NCBI GenBank assembly: GCA_937930495.1
Contig: CALGKL010000035.1
Location: 1-7,022, forward strand
Reading direction: 5' to 3'
From: an uncultured Gloeocapsa sp.
Lineage (GTDB): Bacteria; Cyanobacteriota; Cyanobacteriia; Cyanobacteriales; Gloeocapsaceae
Length of the DNA stretch: 7,022 nucleotides
Position numbers and translations under genes: made by a program. The notes beneath the pieces are model-generated. The model saw nothing but the letters and a program-made list of their open reading frames with translations, had not been told where the DNA came from and ran no database searches. Shown piece after piece: positions 1 to 5,682 of the stretch. Position 1 is the stretch's first letter. Every line of letters starts with the position of its first letter.

Positions 1-60
1 CCGCTGTCCCGCAGCTGTGAAGGAGATGTTAAATCTCTCAGTCAGAATGCCCGCCTCTGA
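1..60 (+). ncRNA. Cobalamin (B12) riboswitch, 3' portion only
   Basis: The window opens inside a cobalamin riboswitch. Recognisable parts are the core segment around 5-20 (CTGTCCCGCAGCTGTGA), a small stem-loop pairing GGAGAT (22-27) with ATCTCT (33-38), and the highly conserved 3' B12-box element at 41-55 (GTCAGAATGCCCGCC). The 5' half, including the P1 partner strand, lies upstream of the window, so the true start is not visible and the 3' edge near 60 is approximate. This class binds adenosylcobalamin or related corrinoids and normally represses expression when the ligand is abundant. The first gene downstream is the B12-independent methionine synthase, a classical target, which supports the call. 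Confidence 0.88.
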
Positions 61-397
61 AAAACTACACATTAAAACGAATATCTGCGAGGTACAGATA
101 ATGACTAATTTGCACTTTGAACGAGTTTTATTCGACTATACCAATCAATTGATAGTGCGTCGGTGTTGGTTGTCAGGAAAAGCAACTATACATTGGTGGT
201 AACAATACTAATCAAATCAAATAATTACTTAGCAACAGCAAGATAGTCAAGTTTTCTTGAGTTTAATAAACTTTTTTTGGGCTCTCAGAAAATTGTGTTG
301 TAAATCTTGTTATTGCTCAGATCTAAGGCTTCATGTTTAACTAACATGGCTCGGTTTCACTATGTTTTGAAATCAAACAATCGCCACAATTTAAATC
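61..397 (+). other. Long leader between riboswitch and metE, no gene seen
   Basis: About 340 nt separate the B12 box from the metE ribosome binding site. No convincing coding sequence is present: the short reading frames here have no clear ribosome binding sites and one overlaps the riboswitch itself. Visible structure is limited to small hairpins. TGGTTG (167-172) can pair with CAACTA (183-188) including one G-U pair, TCAAG (247-251) pairs with CTTGA (256-260), and a weak hairpin lies before a T-run at 272-278. The distance is longer than needed for a riboswitch that sequesters a ribosome binding site, so transcription attenuation, or an additional promoter in the leader, is possible. Confidence 0.5.
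260..278 (+). terminator. Possible weak attenuator in the metE leader
   Basis: AGTTT (260-264) pairs with AAACT (268-272) around a 3-nt loop and runs directly into a T-tract ending at 278. A second perfect 5-bp hairpin (247-260) lies just before it. The stem is almost entirely A-T and short, so it would be a poor intrinsic terminator on its own. It is listed because it is the only stem-plus-T-tract between the riboswitch and metE, and so the only visible candidate for a riboswitch-controlled attenuator. Confidence 0.2.
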
Positions 398-403
398 AGG
401 AAG
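398..403 (+). promoter_or_regulatory. Ribosome binding site of metE
   Basis: AGGAAG sits 9 nt upstream of the ATG at 413, a good Shine-Dalgarno match at normal spacing. It fixes the start of metE, which also begins with the family-typical N-terminus ending in LGYPRIG. Confidence 0.65.
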
Positions 404-412
404 ATCAATCTT

Positions 413-2659
413 ATGAAAACGCAAACAGCTACCTTGGGATATCCTCGCATAGGGAAGAAAAGAGAACTAAAAAAAGCGTTGGAAGCTTTTTGGAGTGGCC
501 AATCTGACGAATCAACTTTAAAGCGAGTAGTTGAGGACATAGAAATCGCTAACTGGAAAAAACAACTAGAAACAGGAATTGATCTCATCGGTGTTGGAGA
601 CGCTAGTCTTTATGACCATGTTTTAGATTGGACTATTCGTCTAGGTTTAATACCAGAGCGGTTTATTAATCTATCTGGAAGTGAGCAATATTTTGCCATG
701 GCTCGTGGTCAAGAGGGTATTCCCGCACTAGAAATGACCAAATGGTTTGATACTAATTATCATTACCTGGTTCCGGAAATTGGTAGCAATTGGCAACCCC
801 ACAATTTTGACGATTTTTTAGGCACAATTAGCCGCGCTCAGGCTATTCTAGGAAAGCAGACAGTACCGATTATCCTCGGACCATTGACCCTTTTAAGACT
901 CAGTCGTTTAGAAATAAATATCAATGAAGCTGTTTCTGGCTTAGTTCAAAAGTATAGCTTACTACTAGAGGAAGTTAAAAAACTAGGTGTTGTTGAAGTT
1001 CAAATCCACGAACCTGCTCTAGTTCTTGGGGATACCATGAATTTTAAAGCACTCTACGAATCTACTTATCAAACTTTAGCCGCAGTAGGAGTACCGATTA
1101 ATTTAGTAACCTACTTTGACGACTTAGGAGATAACTACCCTTGGGTAGTACAATTACCCGTAGCTAGTCTCAGCCTCGATTTTACTCGTGGAGAGAATCT
1201 GAAATTACTCAAACTCCATGGCTTTCCGACGGATAAACGTCTAGGAGTGGGTATTGTGGATGCTCGCAACATTTGGCAGATTCAGCCCGAAGCAACCATC
1301 TCAACTCTCAAAGAAATTCAAAGCTTCGCACCTGATCTAACCATACAACCCTCTGCCTCTCTGCAATTTGTTCCCTACGACGCCAAAACAGAAACCAAAC
1401 TACCCCAACCTTTACTTCAGGTTTTGAGTTTTGCTCAACAAAAGCTAGAGGAAGTGAAATTGCTCGCCGATAGCTTGAATGGAATCGCCAGCGCCGGAGA
1501 TCGCCTCGAAGTCATCCGCAACCAATGGCAAGCCTTCCAGGAATTTAGTCCTGTCAACCAGGAGGTTAAAAAGCGGTTAGAAAACCTCACCAGTCAGGAT
1601 TTAGAGCGTCCTTTACCCTATGAACAACGTCAAAAGCTCCAGCCCCTTTTACCGCCGTTTCCAACCACAACCATTGGCTCTTTCCCCCAAACTTCAGAAG
1701 TTAGACAATTGCGCGTGAAATTGAAACAGGGTCAGATCACCCAAGCCGAATATGAAAAAGCGATCGATGCTGAAATTGCCAAGTGCATTCAATTCCAAGA
1801 AGAAGCGGGATTAGATGTCTTAGTACACGGTGAGTTTGAGCGCACCGACATGGTAGAATTCTTTGGGCAGCAGTTGTCTGGTTTCGCCTTTACCGAATCT
1901 GGTTGGGTGCAAAGTTACGGTAGTCGCTGCGTGCGTCCACCCATCATTTATGGAGATGTAGCCCGGACTAAACCCATGACCATTCGGGAGTTCCAAGTCG
2001 CTCAATCTCTCACTGACAAAATCGTTAAAGGGATGCTAACCGGTCCGGTGACCATGATTAACTGGTCATTTACCCGTACTGATATCCCTCGCCGAGAACA
2101 AGCCATGCAGATTGCTTTAGCCCTACGTGACGAAGTAGCCGACTTGGAAGCGGCTGGAGCAAAAATGGTGCAAATTGATGAACCCGCCTTGCGGGAAGGG
2201 TTGCCACTGAAGCCTGAACGCTGGCATGAGTACCTTTCCTGGGCAGTGGATGCCTTCCGTCTTGCTGCTGGAATTGCCAAACCAGAAACCCAAATTCACA
2301 CTCATATGTGTTACTCCGAATTTGGGGACATTATTGAGCATATCGAAGCTTTAGATGCGGACGTATTGTCCATTGAGAATAGCCGTAGCAATAATCAAAC
2401 CCTTTTTGAAATTACCGATGCAGGTTACAAACATCAAGTCGGAAATGGCGTTTACGATGTCCACAGCCAGGTAATTCCTACTACAGAACAAATGGTAGAA
2501 CAGTTAAAAACCGGCGTCGCCAATTTACCTGTTGAACAGATTTGGGTCAATCCTGATTGTGGGTTAAAAACACGCCGTTGGGAAGAGGTGATTCCCTCCC
2601 TGAAAAATATGGTGGAGGCTGCTCGTCGTCTCCGTGAAGAAATTACTTCTGGAAAGTAA
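413..2659 (+). CDS. metE: Cobalamin-independent methionine synthase MetE
   Basis: A cytosolic enzyme that transfers the methyl group of 5-methyltetrahydropteroyl-polyglutamate to homocysteine, the last step of methionine synthesis. The 748 residues match the usual length of about 750. The N-terminal barrel (about 1-400) starts with LGYPRIGKKRELK. The catalytic C-terminal barrel (about 415-740) holds TTIGSFPQT (418-426), VHGEFERTDMVEFFG (471-485), VQIDEPALREG (586-596) and HTHMCYSEFGD (629-639). The zinc ligands, aligned to E. coli H641, C643, E665 and C726 at a constant offset of 10, are His631, Cys633, Glu655 and Cys716. The catalytic histidine corresponds to His684 and the homocysteine-binding residues to Glu474 and Asp589. 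The gene appears intact. It lies downstream of a cobalamin riboswitch, so repression by B12 is expected, and it ends ahead of a strong terminator, which suggests a monocistronic unit. Many cyanobacteria rely on MetH, so this organism may carry both. Confidence 0.97.
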   Translation: MKTQTATLGYPRIGKKRELKKALEAFWSGQSDESTLKRVVEDIEIANWKKQLETGIDLIGVGDASLYDHVLDWTIRLGLIPERFINLSGSEQYFAMARGQEGIPALEMTKWFDTNYHYLVPEIGSNWQPHNFDDFLGTISRAQAILGKQTVPIILGPLTLLRLSRLEININEAVSGLVQKYSLLLEEVKKLGVVEVQIHEPALVLGDTMNFKALYESTYQTLAAVGVPINLVTYFDDLGDNYPWVVQLPVASLSLDFTRGENLKLLKLHGFPTDKRLGVGIVDARNIWQIQPEATISTLKEIQSFAPDLTIQPSASLQFVPYDAKTETKLPQPLLQVLSFAQQKLEEVKLLADSLNGIASAGDRLEVIRNQWQAFQEFSPVNQEVKKRLENLTSQDLERPLPYEQRQKLQPLLPPFPTTTIGSFPQTSEVRQLRVKLKQGQITQAEYEKAIDAEIAKCIQFQEEAGLDVLVHGEFERTDMVEFFGQQLSGFAFTESGWVQSYGSRCVRPPIIYGDVARTKPMTIREFQVAQSLTDKIVKGMLTGPVTMINWSFTRTDIPRREQAMQIALALRDEVADLEAAGAKMVQIDEPALREGLPLKPERWHEYLSWAVDAFRLAAGIAKPETQIHTHMCYSEFGDIIEHIEALDADVLSIENSRSNNQTLFEITDAGYKHQVGNGVYDVHSQVIPTTEQMVEQLKTGVANLPVEQIWVNPDCGLKTRRWEEVIPSLKNMVEAARRLREEITSGK

Positions 2660-2664
2660 ACCTC

Positions 2665-2698
2665 AAATCCGACATTAATATCATTTTTGTTCGGATTT
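2665..2698 (+). repeat. Perfect 8-bp inverted repeat after metE
   Basis: AAATCCGA (2665-2672) and TCGGATTT (2691-2698) are perfect inverted complements separated by 18 nt, beginning 5 nt after the metE stop codon. No T-tract follows the second arm, so this is not a canonical intrinsic terminator. It could form a 3'-end stem-loop that protects the metE mRNA, with the real terminator further downstream. Confidence 0.5.
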
Positions 2699-2713
2699 AG
2701 TATTGCGCTGTTA

Positions 2714-2726
2714 TTGGTCTGACCAA
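2714..2726. repeat. 13-bp palindrome TTGGTC-T-GACCAA
   Basis: A perfect 6-1-6 inverted repeat lies between metE and its terminator. A one-base centre makes it an unlikely RNA hairpin in full form, and its geometry is that of a protein-binding half-site pair. No regulator is recognised for it, and chance occurrence is possible. Confidence 0.3.
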
Positions 2727-2764
2727 AGATAATTTGAATTTGTAATCTCAATCAGTCTCACTTA

Positions 2765-2802
2765 GGGATAAGAGGAGAAACCCGCTCCTGTATCCCTTTT
2801 TT
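2765..2802 (+). terminator. Rho-independent terminator of metE
   Basis: GGGATA (2765-2770) pairs with TATCCC (2791-2796). After a small internal loop, AGGAG (2773-2777) pairs with CTCCT (2785-2789), closing a 7-nt loop. Six T residues follow at 2797-2802. This is a well-formed intrinsic terminator about 105 nt after the metE stop codon, and it separates the methionine unit from thrS. Confidence 0.85.
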
Positions 2803-2825
2803 ATACCCTTGGTTGGCTATTCCCG

Positions 2826-2856
2826 ATTAACCCTAATTAACCCTAAATTTCAGGGT
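2826..2856. repeat. Tandem ATTAACCCTA repeat with small hairpin
   Basis: The decamer ATTAACCCTA occurs twice in tandem (2826-2835 and 2836-2845). ACCCT (2840-2844) can also pair with AGGGT (2852-2856) around a 7-nt loop. The repeat lies between the metE terminator and the palindromic operator of thrS, so it could be an upstream activator site. No known factor is recognised for it. Confidence 0.4.
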
Positions 2857-2884
2857 ACTTAAAAGTTCGAGTTTATCGTATGAT

Positions 2885-2897
2885 AATGATAATCATT
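2885..2897. promoter_or_regulatory. Fur-family (probably Zur) operator upstream of thrS
   Basis: AATGAT-A-ATCATT is a perfect 6-1-6 palindrome. In the wider span 2882-2900 it matches 16 of the 19 positions of the classical Fur box GATAATGATAATCATTATC. Fur and Zur boxes of this kind are hard to tell apart by sequence. Zur is favoured because the gene behind it encodes a zinc-dependent ThrRS, and because an identical 13-mer precedes a COG0523-type gene. Repression when zinc is sufficient and induction when it is scarce would be expected. AT-rich hexamers such as TATGAT (2879-2884) overlap the box and CATAGT (2915-2920) lies downstream. Either could serve as the -10 element, but neither is convincing. 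Confidence 0.8.
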
Positions 2898-2981
2898 TAA
2901 TTAATTTGGGGGGACATAGTAAGAGAGAGTTTAATTTTTGAGATTTACCTTTACCCTTTTTGAATATAGAGTAATTCAATT

Positions 2982-4823
2982 ATGATTAATGAACTAGAAA
3001 AATCTACCCAGAATTTAGAAAAATTAGTTAAAATTCGTCACACCTGTGCCCATATTTTGGCAATGGCGGTACAGAAATTATTTCCAGAGACTAAAGTTAC
3101 TATTGGTCCAGTTACAGAAACGGGTTTTTATTACGACTTTGATCGCCAAACTCCTTTTACTCCAGAAGACTTGCAAAAGATTGAGCAAGAAATGCGTCGA
3201 ATCATTAAAGCTAACCTACCGATTATTAGAGAAGTGGTAGAGCGCAGTGAAATTAGAGCCGAAATTGCCCAGCTAAATGAACCATATAAGCTCGAAATCC
3301 TCGATAGTATCCCTGCAGCAGAAACGATCACTCGTTATTTTATTGGTAGTCCTGATAGTGGTAGAGGTAATGGAGAAGTTGAACCCTCTTTAATTGAGCC
3401 GGTGATTTCTCCTCCTGAAGAGTTTTGGTGGGACTTATGCGCTGGTCCTCACTTAAACTTTACAGGAGAAATTAATCCAGATGCTTTCGCTTTGGTTGGA
3501 ATAGCAGGAGCTTATTGGCGAGGAGATGAAAATCAACCTCAGTTACAAAGAATTTATGGTACAGCTTGGTTAAATCCAGAACAACTACAAAATTATTTGC
3601 AGCAACAAGAAGAAGCTCGACGTCGAGATCATCGTAAATTGGGGAAACAACTGAAACTATTTAGTATTCAAGAAAATGCGGGAGGGGGTTTAGTTTTTTG
3701 GCACCCCAGGGGTGCTACTATACGTTATCTCATCGAAGATTATTGGCGTCAAGCTCACCTAGAAGCCGGTTATCAACTTTTATATACTCCTCACCTGGCT
3801 AATTTAGAACTCTGGAAGACTTCGGGACATTGGCACTTTTATCGAGAAAATATGTTTGAGGCGATCGCGATCGAAGATCAAAGTTATCAACTCAAACCGA
3901 TGAACTGTCCTTTTCATGTTTTGACTTATCAGGATGAACTCCATTCCTATCGAGAATTTCCTCTCAGATGGGCCGAATTAGGTACAGTCTATCGTTATGA
4001 GCGCTCAGGAGCTTTACACGGGTTAATGCGAGTACGGGGGTTTACCCAGGATGATGCCCATATTTTTTGTTTACCGACACAAATTACCTCGGAAATTTTA
4101 GGGGTTTTAAATTTAACCGAAAAAATACTTTCAGACTTCGGGTTTACCAATTATGAGATTAATTTATCTACTCGTCCTCAAAACTATGTAGGAACTGACC
4201 AAGCTTGGGATTTAGCTACCACAGCTTTAATTGAAGCTTTAAATATCAAACAATGGGATTATGTCGAAGACCAGGGTGGAGGAGCTTTTTATGGTCCTAA
4301 AATCGATCTGAAAATTCAAGATGCTATTGGTAGAATGTGGCAATGTTCTACTATTCAAGTTGATTTTAATTTACCCGAACGCTTTAATCTGGAATACGTC
4401 GCCGCTGATGGGACTCGTCAACGCCCAATTATGATTCATCGAGCTATTTTTGGCTCTTTAGAACGATTTTTTGGCATTTTAATCGAAAATTATGGAGGAG
4501 ATTTTCCTTTGTGGCTAGCTCCAATTCAAGTACGCTTCTTACCTGTAGGGGATGAACAACGGGAATATGCTGAATTAGTAGCAGGTCAACTTAAAAAAGC
4601 CCGATATCGGGTAGAAGTAGATCAAAGCGGTGAACGGTTAGCCAAACAAATTCGTAGCAGTGAATTAGAGAAAATCCCTGTGGTGGCTATTATTGGTAAG
4701 CGAGAGGTGGAAAGTCAAACTCTGAGTATTCGTACCCGTAGAGGAGGGGATTTGGGAACTATGACTGTCGAGTTTTTAGCACAAGAGTTGAAAAAAGCGG
4801 TCGCAACTAAAACTCACATTTAA
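2982..4823 (+). CDS. thrS: Threonyl-tRNA synthetase, TGS-less, likely zinc-stress isoform
   Basis: A cytosolic class II synthetase that charges tRNA-Thr with threonine. The 613 residues contain the N2 editing domain (about 18-195), the catalytic core (about 215-505) and the anticodon-binding domain (about 510-608). The roughly 60-residue TGS domain of E. coli ThrRS is missing. Editing-site ligands are present as His20 and His24 (HTCAH) and Cys153 and His157 (DLCAGPH). The zinc ligands that recognise threonine are present as Cys309 (MNCPFH), His360 (DDAHIF) and His486 (MIHRA). Motif 2 is at 337-360 and motif 3 GSLERF at 491-496. Relative to E. coli, an extra segment of about 25 residues (about 123-147, Gly/Pro/Glu-rich) lies just before the editing loop. 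The ATG has only a weak AGAG upstream at 2968-2971. The operator in front resembles that of the zinc-starvation-induced ThrRS known in Anabaena sp. PCC 7120, so this may be the second isoform; a sole housekeeping copy is the alternative. Confidence 0.96.
   Translation: MINELEKSTQNLEKLVKIRHTCAHILAMAVQKLFPETKVTIGPVTETGFYYDFDRQTPFTPEDLQKIEQEMRRIIKANLPIIREVVERSEIRAEIAQLNEPYKLEILDSIPAAETITRYFIGSPDSGRGNGEVEPSLIEPVISPPEEFWWDLCAGPHLNFTGEINPDAFALVGIAGAYWRGDENQPQLQRIYGTAWLNPEQLQNYLQQQEEARRRDHRKLGKQLKLFSIQENAGGGLVFWHPRGATIRYLIEDYWRQAHLEAGYQLLYTPHLANLELWKTSGHWHFYRENMFEAIAIEDQSYQLKPMNCPFHVLTYQDELHSYREFPLRWAELGTVYRYERSGALHGLMRVRGFTQDDAHIFCLPTQITSEILGVLNLTEKILSDFGFTNYEINLSTRPQNYVGTDQAWDLATTALIEALNIKQWDYVEDQGGGAFYGPKIDLKIQDAIGRMWQCSTIQVDFNLPERFNLEYVAADGTRQRPIMIHRAIFGSLERFFGILIENYGGDFPLWLAPIQVRFLPVGDEQREYAELVAGQLKKARYRVEVDQSGERLAKQIRSSELEKIPVVAIIGKREVESQTLSIRTRRGGDLGTMTVEFLAQELKKAVATKTHI
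3861..3868. repeat. HIP1 octamer GCGATCGC
   Basis: The palindrome GCGATCGC, highly over-represented in many cyanobacterial genomes, occurs inside thrS and is followed by GATCG. It supports a cyanobacterial origin and has no known role specific to this gene. Confidence 0.9.
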
Positions 4824-4836
4824 AATGATAATCATT
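4824..4836. promoter_or_regulatory. Second Fur-family (probably Zur) operator
   Basis: The same 13-bp palindrome AATGAT-A-ATCATT as at 2885-2897 begins at the first base after the thrS stop codon. The span 4821-4839 matches 16 of 19 positions of the classical Fur box. It lies upstream of a TATAAT box by a distance that places it at or next to the -35 region, a position suited to blocking RNA polymerase. It is the likely operator for the three-gene run that starts at 4897. Confidence 0.82.
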
Positions 4837-4856
4837 ATAAGTAAAGTTTTTTCAAG

Positions 4857-4862
4857 TATAAT
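4857..4862 (+). promoter_or_regulatory. Candidate -10 box (TATAAT)
   Basis: A perfect TATAAT lies 34 nt before the ATG at 4897, which would give a leader of roughly 28 nt. The -35 region at normal spacing (around 4834-4840) has no good TTGACA match and overlaps or touches the edge of the operator at 4824-4836. This arrangement supports an independent, operator-controlled promoter for the downstream genes rather than simple read-through from thrS. Confidence 0.5.
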
Positions 4863-4865
4863 TAA

Positions 4866-4883
4866 GTTAACATTCTGGTTAAC
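4866..4883. repeat. Paired GTTAAC palindromes
   Basis: GTTAAC occurs at 4866-4871 and again at 4878-4883 with six bases between them. Each hexamer is its own reverse complement, so the pair is both a direct and an inverted repeat. It lies in the short leader between the TATAAT box and the ATG at 4897. It may form a stem-loop or a binding site, or be chance in AT-rich DNA. Confidence 0.35.
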
Positions 4884-4896
4884 CATATAGTATTTA

Positions 4897-5682
4897 ATGA
4901 TTACGGCGATTTCAGGACTACCGGGTTCTGGTAAAACTGAGTGGATTAGAAAACAAATAGCCCAAAAACAGGAAGAGGCTGTGTATTTTAGTCCTCAAAC
5001 TGCTAGTTTTCCCATTGATGACCTTCGTTTACAGAGTAGAGAATCGAAAGTACGGGTTTTTTTCACCGGTGGAATAGAAGAGTTATCTAAGTTTGCCCAA
5101 ACAGGAGGGGAAGTTTATCTAGAATTGCCATGGCATTTAGACTTATTAGCCTCGGAATCTTTGTTACAAAAGCTAAATTGTCACCGCGTTGCCATCATTT
5201 CCAGTCCAGAGGATTGCTTTGAGTGGCAAAGTTGGGCCGATGAGATAGTTTTCAATTATCGTCCAGGGATAGATCAATGGCTCTCTAGATTAGAAAAACA
5301 CCAATTGAAAATACAACAGGCTCTTTTAAGGGGAGAAGTCTTAGATTTTGCCAGTTTAGAGACTTTTTGGCAAGAATTAATCGAAGGAGCCTATGGTGAA
5401 GTGTTTCGGGCTAAAGGAATTTTTGATCTAGCACAAGGAGAGTGTATCTATGGAGAATTCAGTTGTGGATTACCTTTGCAAGAGTTTGAATCTTTGCAAT
5501 TGCCTTTAAATTTAAACGGAAGACCAGAGCGTTTTAGTGGTCTAGAAATCATCGGTGATAATCTCGATCAAGAAGCGATCGCTGACACCCTCGGAGATTG
5601 TTGTCTTTCAGACGAAGCCATATTTTATTATCAACAACAAATTAAACAGTCTTTAAGTTCACAAGAAGAGGAAATAGGATGA
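4897..5682 (+). CDS. Short degenerate CobW/COG0523-family P-loop protein
   Basis: A 261-residue protein with an N-terminal Walker A motif GLPGSGKT (7-14) and a C-terminal part resembling the CobW C-terminal domain: EVFRAKGIFDLAQG (168-181) and RFSGLEIIGDNLDQEAIADTL (about 212-232). COG0523 members are G3E GTPases, several of them zinc-responsive metallochaperones, usually about 320-400 residues. Here the GTPase domain is shortened. The metal-binding CXCC motif is absent, the Walker B region reads YLELPW (74-79), and the guanine-specificity NKxD is replaced by NYRP (120-123). Nucleotide binding is therefore plausible, but GTP specificity and the usual metal site are doubtful. Cysteines are at 95, 107, 183, 190, 235 and 236. 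No good ribosome binding site precedes the ATG. The operator and TATAAT box upstream, and the translationally coupled phosphoesterase genes downstream, suggest a zinc-stress role. A generic P-loop kinase is the alternative, made less likely by the CobW-like C-terminus. Confidence 0.75.
   Translation: MITAISGLPGSGKTEWIRKQIAQKQEEAVYFSPQTASFPIDDLRLQSRESKVRVFFTGGIEELSKFAQTGGEVYLELPWHLDLLASESLLQKLNCHRVAIISSPEDCFEWQSWADEIVFNYRPGIDQWLSRLEKHQLKIQQALLRGEVLDFASLETFWQELIEGAYGEVFRAKGIFDLAQGECIYGEFSCGLPLQEFESLQLPLNLNGRPERFSGLEIIGDNLDQEAIADTLGDCCLSDEAIFYYQQQIKQSLSSQEEEIG
5575..5582. repeat. HIP1 octamer GCGATCGC
   Basis: A second GCGATCGC palindrome occurs near the 3' end of the CobW-like gene. Its presence there suggests that this gene has the same genomic background as thrS and is not a recent arrival from a distant genome. 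Confidence 0.9.
5666..5672 (+). promoter_or_regulatory. Ribosome binding site inside the upstream gene
   Basis: AAGAGGA ends 6 nt before the ATG at 5679 and lies inside the last codons of the CobW-like gene. Together with the ATGA overlap of stop and start codons it indicates translational coupling and fixes the start of the phosphoesterase gene. Confidence 0.7.

Noticed and set aside
17..202. Short + strand reading frame of 61 codons
   Set aside because: It begins inside the conserved riboswitch core, has no recognisable protein features and no supported ribosome binding site.
307..507. Short + strand reading frame overlapping the metE start
   Set aside because: It overlaps the start of the clearly identified metE in another frame and shows no family features.
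1820..2751. Several minus-strand open frames across the metE 3' half
   Set aside because: They lie antisense to a well-conserved coding region, carry no domain motifs and have low-complexity Ser/Arg-rich composition typical of shadow frames.
2882..2900. Assignment of the boxes to iron regulator Fur
   Set aside because: Sequence alone cannot exclude it, but the downstream genes point to zinc and none has an obvious iron-uptake role. Zur is preferred and Fur is kept as the alternative.
3046..3331. Short frames on both strands within thrS
   Set aside because: They lie fully inside the conserved editing domain of thrS and have no motifs of their own.
4824..4852. Terminator after thrS formed by the palindrome and the following T-run
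   Set aside because: The palindrome has only a one-base centre, is A-T-rich, and the T-run at 4847-4852 begins ten bases after it. An operator explains the sequence better.
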